DNA of 64,000 nucleotides from Phocaeicola dorei (GTDB lineage Bacteria > Bacteroidota > Bacteroidia > Bacteroidales > Bacteroidaceae), in the NCBI RefSeq assembly GCF_013009555.1, contig NZ_CP046176.1:3751501-3815500 (forward strand), written 5' to 3'. Of this stretch, positions 32,881-41,797 are shown one piece after another (within the stretch, counting starts at the first letter, position 1; every line of letters starts with the position of its first letter). The notes under the pieces are model-generated. The model saw only the letters and a program-made list of their open reading frames with translations, was not told the DNA's origin and made no database searches. Both the position numbers and the translations under genes were made by a program.

Positions 32881-33294
32881 ATGAAACTGACAGTTTATGA
32901 CAAGAGCAATTCACATCCGGCACTGACCTACAAGGGAAAACGGATCATCACGGTATGCCGTGACGGCAGCATGTACCTGAGTAAGATATTGAGCAGGGAA
33001 CTTAAACTGCACGCCGGAAACCGGCTGGGAATCGCCAGGGACGATGACAGGCCGAAAGACTGGTACATGTTCGTATCGGATGACGAAAACGGCTTCATGA
33101 TATGGAATGACCCACGTTGCGCCCGTTTCTCCAACAGCTTCATAGCCGGAATGATACTCGATGCCGCGAAGGTGGAGAAATGTGCCGGATTTATGGTGGC
33201 AAGGGAGCCGGTGAAGGTGGACGGAAAGTTCTGTTACAGGATAATCCTTGACAATCCGATACCGAAAGGAAGGAGAGCCACCGGTACGAGATGA
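32881..33294 (+). CDS. Hypothetical protein, element-associated
   Basis: The product is 137 residues from the ATG at 32881; a TTG two codons upstream is less likely. No known motif is recognised. It is a compact, beta-rich, basic sequence: TVYDKSNSHPALTYKGKRII, RELKLHAGNRLGIARDDDRP, KDWYMFVSDDENGFMIWNDP and KVDGKFCYRIILDNPIPKGR. The mix suggests a small single-domain protein, possibly nucleic-acid binding. It is 37 bp behind the sigma-like gene and ends at a convergent terminator. Confidence 0.65.
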   Translation: MKLTVYDKSNSHPALTYKGKRIITVCRDGSMYLSKILSRELKLHAGNRLGIARDDDRPKDWYMFVSDDENGFMIWNDPRCARFSNSFIAGMILDAAKVEKCAGFMVAREPVKVDGKFCYRIILDNPIPKGRRATGTR

Positions 33295-33310
33295 ACACGG
33301 GACCGTTAAA

Positions 33311-33370
33311 GAGAAACGGGGGGCATCCGGCTGAAGGAAGAGATTCCGACAGCCGGGTGTCCCTTTTCTC
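33311..33370. terminator. Bidirectional terminator between convergent genes
   Basis: The left arm 33311-33333 (GAGAAA then GGGCATCCGGCTG) pairs with the right arm 33350-33370 (CAGCCGGGTGTCCC then TTTTCTC) with few mismatches. It lies between two convergent genes and has A- and T-rich outer flanks, so it can work in both directions. Confidence 0.75.
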
Positions 33371-33388
33371 ATGCGGCCACATGTAGAA

Positions 33389-33877
33389 TCATAACGGTTT
33401 CAGGTTGATACGGCTGCTGTATAGGGCATTCAGCTCGTCACGGTACTGTTCCAGGTGGGCCGAGAGGATATTGTCTATATAGCACGAGATGCTGACGGTC
33501 GGTGCTATCACGGAAAGCAGGATGCGCACCCGTTCGTAGTTGTCACTGCTGACATAGGTCTGTCGGCGCTCCCTTACAACGTTGTTATCAAACAGATGTT
33601 CGGGATAATCCTGCAAGCCGTTCCTTTTCTGGCGTGTTTTCTCTCGGAGGACCGGGGTCGGTACTTCTTCACCGGTAGATATGCCGGAATCTTCCACTTT
33701 GTTTGGTACGGCAGGAATCCCGGATTGATTTTCCGTTTTTGGTTCCTTGCCACCTTCTTTGGGGGAGTCGGCAGCGTTGTTTCCATGATTTTTTTCCATG
33801 AAGACGGCAGGAATGTCCCCAATCATCATGTCGCGTATCTGCTCCTCGTTGATTTTAACCTCTTTTCTCTTTGCCAT
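33389..33877 (-). CDS. DUF3408 protein (TraB-like of Bacteroides conjugative elements)
   Basis: The product is 162 residues from the ATG at 33877 (MAKRKEVKINEEQIRDMMIG). The N-terminal half is disordered and charged (NHGNNAADSPKEGGKEPKTE). The C-terminal DUF3408 domain reads RQTYVSSDNYERVRILLSVI, APTVSISCYIDNILSAHLEQ and YRDELNALYS. It resembles a ribbon-helix-helix-like or ParB-like small DNA-binding module, usually encoded next to a ParA-type gene (traA) at the start of the transfer region. Here no ParA-type gene and no other transfer gene follows, so the transfer region is missing or was deleted. Confidence 0.75.
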   Translation of the reverse strand: MAKRKEVKINEEQIRDMMIGDIPAVFMEKNHGNNAADSPKEGGKEPKTENQSGIPAVPNKVEDSGISTGEEVPTPVLREKTRQKRNGLQDYPEHLFDNNVVRERRQTYVSSDNYERVRILLSVIAPTVSISCYIDNILSAHLEQYRDELNALYSSRINLKPL

Positions 33878-34646
33878 AATTATATATTTTAGATAGTTGG
33901 ACAATTCTTTTCCGGCAATCTTGCATTTCCCTCATGTCGTGAATGCGACCATATGACCATTCCCGCATGTGAGTATCGCTGAACGGGTATGTACATCCAC
34001 CAAATAAGTCGGTCACGTACCCAATCCCTCATGTGTTCCGTCCGGCATTAAGACGGTCACGCATTCATACATGGGGGAGTGGACGCATTATTATGTTCTT
34101 ATATGTTTCCGTTCACCCGTTACCCAATGGGCGGATGCAATAATACACCCCGTACTTGACGAACACATGGATAATTGTGCGACCGGACGCGTTCTGACAT
34201 GCGGCAAAATAACGATAAAATTTCCGGATTGCCACTATCATGGCGGTCTGCTGACGGTCTGTGACACCGTGTGTCATCCTGTTACACCGCCCAAGTGTCT
34301 CGATGGCTCCAGTTTTGGGTATTCAAGGAATGATAAAGATGGCGGTAGAAGGGGTTTATTGGCGGAAAGCGGATAGAATGCCACATTTTGATTTTTCGGA
34401 AGAAAAATTCATGTTCAAGCGAACATGGCAAGTTGTGTTTTGGGGCACCCGAAATTATTTCCGGCACCCCAAAACAACTTGCCACTCGCCTGAAGGCTCG
34501 GGACGGGCTTCACTCCGAAGTCGTTGCGCCTGAAGACGGAAAATCAGGAACAAAAACTTGAAAAATGACCGTAATAATATATACAGTCGGCCTCTCAAAA
34601 AATGGCCGCTACTGAAAAGAGAATGAACTTTATTCGTGTTTTCAAC
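33878..34646. other. Gene-free stretch where transfer genes would be expected
   Basis: No gene is supported in ~770 bp. It contains a very strong hairpin: 34427-34445 (GGCAAGTTGT then TTTTGGGG) with 34467-34483 (CCCCAAAACAACTTGCC), one base bulged, loop about 21 nt with a further GAAAT/ATTTC pairing. The following sequence (CCTGAAGGCTCGGGACGG) is GC-rich. This may be the scar of a large deletion between the DUF3408 gene and the rte genes, or a regulatory/transfer-origin region. Confidence 0.5.
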
Positions 34647-35963
34647 CTACCGCAGTCCGTATTTTTTCATCTTCCGATACAATGTCGCGGGATTTATTTT
34701 CAGTAACCGCGCCGCTTGTTCACGATGTCCGTTGCATATTTGCAGGGCTTTTATGATGGATTCTTTTTCTATTTTCTCGTCTTTCAATGGTAACATGATA
34801 GAGGCGATCTCCCCATTCGTGTGCTCCATTTGACCTCCTGTATTTAACTCAGGAAGTTCCAATAAAGGATTTTCCGAAACCAGCACGGCACGCTTGACAC
34901 GGTTTTGCAGTTCGCGCACGTTGCCCGGCCACCGGTAGGCAAGCATCCTGCGTTTGGCATCCTCCGTAAATCCCCGTGTCTCCCTTTTCAGTTCTTTCGA
35001 GAAGCGTTCACGGAAAAACTCTGCCAACGGGAGGATGTCTTCCGGGCATTCCTCCAGAGAAGGCTGCCGGATATCAAACTCGTTCAGACGATGGTAAAGG
35101 TCTTCCCTGAACCGCCCCTCCTTGATAGCCAGTTCCATATTCTCGTTTGTCGCGGAAATGACCCTGACATCCGAAATCCGTTCCCTGCCGCTACCGATCG
35201 GGGTATATACATTCTCCTGCAATACCCGAAGAAGCATGGATTGGATTTCATGCGGCATGGTGCCTATCTCGTCAAGGAACAGCGTGCCGCCTTTCGCCAG
35301 GTCGAAATATCCGCTCTTTGCCGTATCCGCACCGGTGAACGCGCCTTTCTCGTGCCCGAAAAACAACGAGGCGGCCAACTCACGGGGCAATGCGCCACAG
35401 TTTACGGCGACAAAAGGCTTGCCATATCGTTCGCTGTTGTCATGGATGGTCTGTGCCACCGATTCCTTACCGGTCCCGTTGGCTCCGAGTATCATCACGG
35501 ACATCTCGGAAGGGGCGACCAGTCTGGCAAACTTTTCCACTTTCAGGATCATGGGGCTTGTGCGGTGAAACAACTGCCTCTCCTGCTTTCTCACGGTGGC
35601 TACGGGATGGAATATATCTTCCGCCAGTTCCAACAGGTAATCCCTGTGTACCGGTTTAGGCAGGTAGTCCCTGGCTCCCAGTTTGATGGTGCGCACAACG
35701 TCCGGGACGGAAACGTATTCGGTCGTTATGATGAACGGGATGTCCTTCTTCTCCTTGCGCAGCCATTCCAACAGGGAAATGCCGTCGCCTTCCGGCAACC
35801 GCACGTCCGACAATATAAGGTCGAACAGCGTTTTGCGTATCAGCGAGCGGGCTATCGGCTCGTTCATGGCTGTCACCGCTTCATAACCGGCTTGGGAAAG
35901 CCAGTCTTTCTGTATTTGTGACAGCCCCACATTGTCTTCAACTATCAGTATTTTCCGTTTCAT
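34647..35963 (-). CDS. Sigma-54-type response regulator, RteB-like
   Basis: The product has 438 residues. The receiver domain is at residues 4-115 (ILIVEDN, phosphorylation site LILSDVRLPEGDG near 54, lysine KPVHRD). The AAA+ activator domain is at about 145-375: Walker A GANGTGKESVAQT, the sigma-54 contact loop GHEKGAFTGADT, Walker B TLFLDEIGTMP, and GNVRELQNR. The Fis-type HTH is at the end (HREQAARLLKINPATLYRKM). This is the architecture of RteB of CTnDOT, which activates rteC and thereby excision and transfer. It overlaps the sensor gene by 26 bp. The specific name is by architecture and pairing, not by a measured identity. Confidence 0.85.
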   Translation of the reverse strand: MKRKILIVEDNVGLSQIQKDWLSQAGYEAVTAMNEPIARSLIRKTLFDLILSDVRLPEGDGISLLEWLRKEKKDIPFIITTEYVSVPDVVRTIKLGARDYLPKPVHRDYLLELAEDIFHPVATVRKQERQLFHRTSPMILKVEKFARLVAPSEMSVMILGANGTGKESVAQTIHDNSERYGKPFVAVNCGALPRELAASLFFGHEKGAFTGADTAKSGYFDLAKGGTLFLDEIGTMPHEIQSMLLRVLQENVYTPIGSGRERISDVRVISATNENMELAIKEGRFREDLYHRLNEFDIRQPSLEECPEDILPLAEFFRERFSKELKRETRGFTEDAKRRMLAYRWPGNVRELQNRVKRAVLVSENPLLELPELNTGGQMEHTNGEIASIMLPLKDEKIEKESIIKALQICNGHREQAARLLKINPATLYRKMKKYGLR

Positions 35964-38262
35964 TCGTCAGTCTTTTTATCTCGGCTTCCGCCGCCCTGAT
36001 TAGCGTGGCGGTGCTGTCTATTATCTGCTGGGTATATTCATTTAACTCTTTGTCGCTTGTTTCTCTGTCCTTCAGAAAAGTACGGTAAGCCAGCAGGGGC
36101 TCTTCCATCCGCAGTAACTCCCACATCGGTTGCATCCTGTGGGTGATTTCACGCAACTTATGCCGGTCGCTGTTTTTTATGGCGGCATCAAGTTCCTCCC
36201 TATCCTTTTCCGACTGGGATATGAAGGAAAGCAGTGCCTTGTACTTGTCACTGACCTCGGAAAGTACCATGTTGAAATCAACCTCCGGCTTTTCCTCCCG
36301 CCTGTCTGTCTTTATCCTCGAAAACAGTCCGAGCAGTTCCGAGGAAGAAAACGGCTTATAAATGTAGTCCGTAAATCCGGCATGGAGAAAAGCCTCCTTG
36401 TCCCTGTCACCACGCGCGGTCATGGCGATAATGGGGATCGTGCGGGAGTTCCCGATATTCGAACGACGCAACAGGGTCAGCAAGTCGAAGCCGTTGGTTC
36501 CCGGCATCTGAATGTCGGAAAGCAACAGGTCATAATCCTTGCCCCGCATCGCCTTGACTATATCTTTGGTGGTTGTGCAGGCCGTACAATTCATGCCGTT
36601 GCGCTCCAGCATTTCCTTTATCACGTCCAATAGCATCGCATCGTCATCAATGACAAGCACATTCTGAGGCAGATGTGCAGGGTGTGGTATTGTCAGGCTC
36701 TCGCTCTCTATTGTTTCATCCGTGGTTTTCAATGGGAGCGTCACGCGGAACGTGCTGCCACGGTCAATATCACTCGTAACGTCTATTGTCCCGCCAAGCA
36801 GGTTGACAAGACCTTTTGTTATTGGCAGGCCTAATCCGAAACCCTCCGCGTTCCTGACGGAACCCAATCGTTCAAACGGACGGAATATACGAGAAAGCGC
36901 ATCTTTACTCATGCCTATGCCGGTATCCTTGACTTCCAACAGCAACTTTCCTTCGTTATAACGGGCATTCAAACTGATCGTGCCGGTTTCCGTGAATTTG
37001 ACGGCATTGCTGAGCAAGTTGTCCAGAATCTGCTCGATACGGTCCACGTCACCGCAAAGTTTGACATCGGTATCGGTAAAGTCGTGGCTGAACAGGATGC
37101 CTTTGTTGTTGACCACATGGGAGAAGCCAAAGGCAATGCGTTCCAACAGGGCGTTCAGGTTGAACGGCACATCGTTGCGGGTTTCTTTTGCCTCGTTCAG
37201 GCGGTACACGTCCAGCAGGTTGTTAAGCAGATGTACAATATGTCGGCACACGATCCTGATGTTGTTCAGGTGCGTGTTTCTTCGTTTCTTTTCCCTAGTA
37301 TCCACGGCAAGTTCCGCGCTACCGCTGATTACGTTCAGAGGGGCACGGATGTCATGGGAGATTGTCAGGATGATATTCTTCCGCATCTCTAACAGCGCGA
37401 TGTTCTGCTCTATCGTTTCCTCCAGGTGTTTCTTGTTTTTTGCCTTGACCTTAATATCCCGTTGTATGACAAGATATGAAATGAACAACAGGATGATTGA
37501 GAATATAATCAAGCCGGTAATGACCAAAGTCGAATGTTCGTAGGATGCTTTCAGACGCGCCTCCTTGTTTCGGAAAGCAGTCCATGTCTGTTCATCCAGA
37601 CTTGTAATCAGCATTCGCAGTTTACGGTTGAGTTCTTTGTTACATAACCGCAGGCTGTCTGTATAGGCATCTATGTCCCGTTGCTGTTCATTCATCAAGG
37701 AAATCAAGTTTTTATCCAACGAGGTTTGCCGGGTTGTGACAACGGGTATCTGTACGGTTTCCTTGCCTCCGAAGAATCCGGCGATGCCTTTCTTTTTACG
37801 GGTAACTGTCCGGGTAGTTGTTTGTTTCGTCACGGTTGGCTTCAGATTGAACAAGAGAGTGTCTGTTCTTTTTTGTTTCCGTGAGGCTTCCATGATTTGG
37901 AACAGATGCTCTTCTTTGGCGGCTAACAATGTGCGGAGCGAATCAATCTGAGCGAGTCGTATGAAATCCTCGCATTGCACTCGTAAGATTTGCAGCATGG
38001 AATCGGTCTGCACACAACGTTTCCGGTAAGCCAGGGAATCCTCATTGTTCCACACCAAGACGGATTCGCCATAAGTCACCAATGCGGTAACATAGCGGTG
38101 GGCGGTGTTGATGTCATATTGGGTCTGGAAAATGGCGATTGATTCGTTTTCTATCTTCTGTACCCGGTTACGCTCATGGAGAACAATAGCGACCATGCTG
38201 CCGATGATCGCCATCAAAAGGAAATATCCAATGAATATCTTATGTTGCAACAGTATCTTCAT
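35938..38262 (-). CDS. Hybrid sensor kinase, RteA-like
   Basis: The product has 774 residues. The N-terminal membrane helix (IFIGYFLLMAIIGSMVAIVL), a periplasmic sensor of about 220 residues and a second helix near 255 (LVITGLIIFSIILLFISYLV) anchor it in the inner membrane. HisKA has ISHDIRAPLNVISGS near 305. The HATPase shows LDNLLSNAVKFTETG, VKDTGIGMSKD and GFGLGLPITKGLV. A receiver domain follows (VLVIDDDAMLLDVIKEML, phospho-Asp in LLLSDIQMPGTNG), then an HPt-like helical end with THRMQPMWELL. It pairs with the RteB-like regulator. The gene overlaps tatC by 23 bp on its upstream side, where CTnDOT has the tetracycline gene tetQ. Confidence 0.85.
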   Translation of the reverse strand: MKILLQHKIFIGYFLLMAIIGSMVAIVLHERNRVQKIENESIAIFQTQYDINTAHRYVTALVTYGESVLVWNNEDSLAYRKRCVQTDSMLQILRVQCEDFIRLAQIDSLRTLLAAKEEHLFQIMEASRKQKRTDTLLFNLKPTVTKQTTTRTVTRKKKGIAGFFGGKETVQIPVVTTRQTSLDKNLISLMNEQQRDIDAYTDSLRLCNKELNRKLRMLITSLDEQTWTAFRNKEARLKASYEHSTLVITGLIIFSIILLFISYLVIQRDIKVKAKNKKHLEETIEQNIALLEMRKNIILTISHDIRAPLNVISGSAELAVDTREKKRRNTHLNNIRIVCRHIVHLLNNLLDVYRLNEAKETRNDVPFNLNALLERIAFGFSHVVNNKGILFSHDFTDTDVKLCGDVDRIEQILDNLLSNAVKFTETGTISLNARYNEGKLLLEVKDTGIGMSKDALSRIFRPFERLGSVRNAEGFGLGLPITKGLVNLLGGTIDVTSDIDRGSTFRVTLPLKTTDETIESESLTIPHPAHLPQNVLVIDDDAMLLDVIKEMLERNGMNCTACTTTKDIVKAMRGKDYDLLLSDIQMPGTNGFDLLTLLRRSNIGNSRTIPIIAMTARGDRDKEAFLHAGFTDYIYKPFSSSELLGLFSRIKTDRREEKPEVDFNMVLSEVSDKYKALLSFISQSEKDREELDAAIKNSDRHKLREITHRMQPMWELLRMEEPLLAYRTFLKDRETSDKELNEYTQQIIDSTATLIRAAEAEIKRLTNETENTDS

Positions 38263-39040
38263 TCATCTTTGAGTTTTTTACAATCCATATACTCATTTCA
38301 TAAAGTACCCACATCGGCAGGGCGACCAGCGAAAGCGTGAACACGTTCGATGTCGGCGTAATAATCGCAGCAACCACAAGGATTATCACAATGGCGTGTT
38401 TGCGGTACTTGCGCATGAAATCAGCTGAAAGGAAACCCAGTTTGGCAAACAGCCACGAGAGGATAGATATCTCGAAGATAACACCCATCGCAAGGCACAT
38501 CATAACGAGTGTTGAGATATACGAATCAAACGTGATGAGATTATCCACATCACCGTTCACCTGATAAGTTCCCAAGAAACGGAATGTCAGCGGAAAGATT
38601 AAAAAGTAGCTGACGAGTACCCCCAGAGAGAACATCGCATAGCCACCTCCGACCATTCGGATTACATATCGCCGTTCATTATCATAAAGCGCAGGAGATA
38701 CAAATCGGAACAGTTGGTAAAGTATGTAAGGAGAGGTACACAACATACCGGCACACAATGCCGTCTTCATGTGAATGATGAACTGCTGAGCAAACTCCGT
38801 GTTGATAAACCTGATTGAGAATGGAGGTATGCTGTTTCCTGTCCATAAAATTATTCGGTTGAGTAACCGATAAGTGATGAATTTACCGTTTTTCGGAGCA
38901 AGTATAACATCAAACAGCTGCTCCTTGAAGAAGAATGCCGTAATAACGAACACGACGGTTACGGCGACGATCTTCATGACTGTCATCCACAGAACCTCCA
39001 AATGTTTCCTGAGGGATTGTATGCTCTTATCAGTTGCCAT
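38240..39040 (-). CDS. tatC: TatC, twin-arginine translocase core subunit
   Basis: The product is 266 residues from the ATG at 39040; a start at 39067 would overlap the tatA relic. It has six hydrophobic segments, beginning with MTVMKIVAVTVVFVITAFFF and later MKTALCAGMLCTSPYILYQL, ending with VVAAIITPTSNVFTLSLVAL. The TatC family signatures are SLRKHLEVLW near the N-terminus and FRFVSPALYDNERR in the first cytoplasmic loop. TatC recognises twin-arginine signals and works with TatA. It is followed with a 23-bp overlap by the RteA-like sensor, so it is in that operon. Only the end of tatA is left upstream, so this copy cannot form a complete translocase by itself. Confidence 0.85.
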   Translation of the reverse strand: MATDKSIQSLRKHLEVLWMTVMKIVAVTVVFVITAFFFKEQLFDVILAPKNGKFITYRLLNRIILWTGNSIPPFSIRFINTEFAQQFIIHMKTALCAGMLCTSPYILYQLFRFVSPALYDNERRYVIRMVGGGYAMFSLGVLVSYFLIFPLTFRFLGTYQVNGDVDNLITFDSYISTLVMMCLAMGVIFEISILSWLFAKLGFLSADFMRKYRKHAIVIILVVAAIITPTSNVFTLSLVALPMWVLYEMSIWIVKNSKMNEDTVAT

Positions 39041-39044
39041 ATAC

Positions 39045-39146
39045 TTACTTCTTTTGTTCGGAGTCATTGATTTCGTCTATCTCTTTTTCGACATTGTTCA
39101 CTTCGTCCTTGAAGGAACATACTCCTTTACAGATACTTTTTATCAG
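39045..39146 (-). pseudogene. tatA 3'-end relic
   Basis: Read on the minus strand: LIKSICKGVCSFKDEVNNVE, then KEIDEINDSEQKK and a stop at 39045-39047. This is the C-terminal amphipathic and tail region of a Bacteroidetes TatA. An in-frame stop ends the homology at about 39146; the membrane helix is missing. It directly precedes tatC, the native order. Confidence 0.65.
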
Positions 39147-39240
39147 TTTGGTTATCTTCTATCCATCGAAAAAGCTGTAGAACAACCAATGCAAACCATA
39201 CTTCTTGCACATCTATCCCACTAATAATTAACATAGTGGT

Positions 39241-39425
39241 GTCATAGATTTTTATTTAGTGTCGGCTGAATAAATATTTCGCCACACATAGAGGCTAACA
39301 GATATAGCCTCTTATGATGACGAAGTTCGGTTAGAGTAAAATAAAGTCTCTTTAAAGACCCCATCACGTTCTTGGCAAAATAGCACATGCCCATCCTGCA
39401 TCGTACTGTGTCTGGTAATTGGGGG
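39241..39425 (-). repeat. Left copy of an inverted sequence bracketing the PUL
   Basis: The minus strand here aligns with the plus strand at about 61610-61760. Examples are ATGCAGGATGGGCATGTGCT against ATGCTGGACGGGAATGTGCT, then CAAGAACGTGAT against CAAGAACATGAT, and GTCATCATAAGAG in both. A frame GMCYFAKNVMGSLKRLYFTL, then TELRHHKRLYLLASMC, is open in this copy only, so it may be the 3' end of a lost gene, possibly a transposase. A hairpin AGAGGCTA/TAGCCTCT lies at 39290-39312. Confidence 0.6.
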
Positions 39426-39447
39426 CTTATGATATTGTCGCTAAAAA

Positions 39448-41778
39448 TTATTTATTAGGAGTTTCCCATTTCTTCGTATCGCTGCATTGAATTATGATTT
39501 GCTCACTGCCGCAAGTCATTCTGAATTCTCCTTTTTCGAGTATCCATTTTCCGTCGTAACCTACAAAGGCGAGGTCGCTGCCTTTCAACTTCAGACTGAC
39601 TGTCCGGGTCTCGCCCGGTTGCAACGAGACTTTTTCGAATCCGCGCAAACGGATGTTGTCAGGTGTAAGACTGGCCACCAAGTCACTGGAGCAGAGAAGC
39701 ACGCTTTCTTTTCCTGCCATCTTGCCTGTGTTGGTCACATCAATACTGAAAACAAGTTCATCATCAGCGGTGAAAGAAGAACGGTTCACACGGAAGTTGC
39801 TGTAACGGTAAGTAGTATAGCTCAGTCCGGCACCGAATGGCCATTGTACATCCATTACAGCATCGTAGTTGTAAATTCCGTCCATTTGGCCTATGTTTTC
39901 ACAAGGCTTGTAGTCATAAGTAGCTAGTGAGTTAATCAAACGAGGATAAGTGAACGGCAATTTACCGCTGAAATTCGCATCACCTGCCAGTAGGTTTGCA
40001 AGTGCGTCAGCCCCATAGTTGCCAGGCAACATGATATGTACCACAGCTTTTGCTAGCGGAACAATTTCATTGATAATACGCGGACGACCTTCGTTCAGCA
40101 CCATGACAATCGGTTTCCCTGTTTTAGCCAAAGCTTTTATCAATTTTTTTTGGTTACCTGAAAGATTTAAGTCAGTCAGATTACCCGGTGTCTCACAATA
40201 AGAGTTCTCTCCGATGCAGGCGATGATAATGTCCGCTTTACTAGCTGCTTGTACTGCCTTCTCTATTTCCGGTTGGTTCTCCTGCCACCACAGAGAGCCT
40301 TTCCCGGTGACATAGGTAACGCCTGGTTCATAAATAATATGATTTCTGCCATATTTATTGCATAAGGCTTCGTAAATGGTATGATAAGCTTCTGCACATT
40401 CATCGGCCTTGTCACCTTGCCAGGAATATGACCATCCTCCATTTAGTGAACGCATGGAATGGGCATTGGGTCCGGTTAGTAAAATTGTTTTTCCTTGAGC
40501 TAAGGGAAGTACATTTTCTTCATTCTTCAATAGTACCAATGACTCTTCGGCTGCCTTTTGTGCTACTTGGGCAAATTCACTGCTGCCAAATTTATTGTAT
40601 TCTTCAATATTCCAATAAGGATTTTCAAACAACCCCAAACGGTACTTTAAGCGGAGCACACGGCGCACAGCATCATCAATACGACTCATCGATACCTCAC
40701 CTTCTTCCACTAGTTCTTTCAGCCACGTACAGAAACTCACCTCATAAGGAACCATGGACATATCAATGCCCGCGTTGATGGCAATCTTGATGGCTTCTTT
40801 CTTGGTGGCGGCAATGTGATCGCGGGTACAAAGATTGTTAATATCGGCCCAGTCTGTTACAATCATGCCATCCCAGTTCAAATCCTCTTTTAACCATCCA
40901 GTGAGCAGTTCCTTATTGGCGTGAAAAGGCATTCCGTTGTTCACACCCGAATTGACCATGAGAGTTAGCGCACCGTTGCGGATACACTCCAAAAAAGGAG
41001 CGAAATGTTTTTCGCGCAAATCAATTTCCGAAATGGAAGAGGGAGTACGGTCTTTGCCCGAAACAGGTACGCCATACCCCATAAAATGTTTCAAACTGGT
41101 TGCCACATGGTACTTGTCTATTCGATTCGGATTTTCTCCTTGGAATCCTTTTACTGCTTCGACGGCCATTTGGGCATTGACGTAACTGTCCTCACCATAG
41201 CTTTCCCACATACGCGGCCAGCGCGGATCGCGTCCCAGGTCCATAACAGGAGCATATGTCCAAGGGATACAACAGGCTTTTGTCTCGTAGGCAGATATTT
41301 CGCACGAACGGCGTACCAGTTCGCGGTTGAAGGTGGCCGCCATGTTAATTCCTTGTGGAAAGAGGGTACCGTCAAGGGTATAGGTTGTACCATGAATTTG
41401 GTCTACACCATAGATACAAGGGATGCCAATCTCTTGTAATGACTTTTCTTGGATTTGGCGAATAGTTTCCGCCCACTTTTCTTTGGTCTGTGCCACACTG
41501 AGGGGAACATTCAGGATGGAACCTATTTTGTATTTCCCGATGACGGTATCGAGCAAGGCTTCGCTCAACTTAAAGTCATTCGGGCTGCTGAAATCGGTTA
41601 TTACATCGATGGTAATTTCACACATCTGTCCTACTTTCTCTTCCAGGGTCATCTTTTTCAGAAGAGATTCCACTTTCTTTTCTATCCGGGCATCCGAAGG
41701 AATGGCCGGTTGCACTTGGGCACATACGTTTGTTGCCATACTGAGAGATAATACTGTTGCTACTAATATATTTTTCAT
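39448..41778 (-). CDS. GH3 beta-glycosidase (BglX type), exported
   Basis: The product has 776 residues. The signal peptide is [20 protein letters not shown]. The GH3 N-terminal domain shows [20 protein letters not shown] near residue 125 and [20 protein letters not shown] near 225. The catalytic aspartate is in [14 protein letters not shown] near 308. The second domain ([35 protein letters not shown]) supplies the acid/base region, and a C-terminal fibronectin-III-like domain ends the protein. It removes terminal beta-linked glucose or mannose from oligosaccharides in the periplasm. In glucomannan-type PULs this enzyme trims glucosyl residues; the substrate here is inferred from the neighbours. 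It is the last gene of the PUL operon. Confidence 0.88.
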   Translation of the reverse strand: MKNILVATVLSLSMATNVCAQVQPAIPSDARIEKKVESLLKKMTLEEKVGQMCEITIDVITDFSSPNDFKLSEALLDTVIGKYKIGSILNVPLSVAQTKEKWAETIRQIQEKSLQEIGIPCIYGVDQIHGTTYTLDGTLFPQGINMAATFNRELVRRSCEISAYETKACCIPWTYAPVMDLGRDPRWPRMWESYGEDSYVNAQMAVEAVKGFQGENPNRIDKYHVATSLKHFMGYGVPVSGKDRTPSSISEIDLREKHFAPFLECIRNGALTLMVNSGVNNGMPFHANKELLTGWLKEDLNWDGMIVTDWADINNLCTRDHIAATKKEAIKIAINAGIDMSMVPYEVSFCTWLKELVEEGEVSMSRIDDAVRRVLRLKYRLGLFENPYWNIEEYNKFGSSEFAQVAQKAAEESLVLLKNEENVLPLAQGKTILLTGPNAHSMRSLNGGWSYSWQGDKADECAEAYHTIYEALCNKYGRNHIIYEPGVTYVTGKGSLWWQENQPEIEKAVQAASKADIIIACIGENSYCETPGNLTDLNLSGNQKKLIKALAKTGKPIVMVLNEGRPRIINEIVPLAKAVVHIMLPGNYGADALANLLAGDANFSGKLPFTYPRLINSLATYDYKPCENIGQMDGIYNYDAVMDVQWPFGAGLSYTTYRYSNFRVNRSSFTADDELVFSIDVTNTGKMAGKESVLLCSSDLVASLTPDNIRLRGFEKVSLQPGETRTVSLKLKGSDLAFVGYDGKWILEKGEFRMTCGSEQIIIQCSDTKKWETPNK

Positions 41779-41797
41779 GCTGGTTTAATTTATTTGT

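Noticed and set aside
34905..35921. 338-codon plus-strand frame opposite the sigma-54-type regulator
   Set aside because: Antisense shadow; the RteB-like protein on the minus strand shows receiver, AAA+ and Fis domains over its full length.
39300..39420. tRNA or small RNA gene near the AGAGGCTA hairpin
   Set aside because: No cloverleaf can be drawn, and the region aligns with the coding-like inverted copy at 61.6 kb instead.
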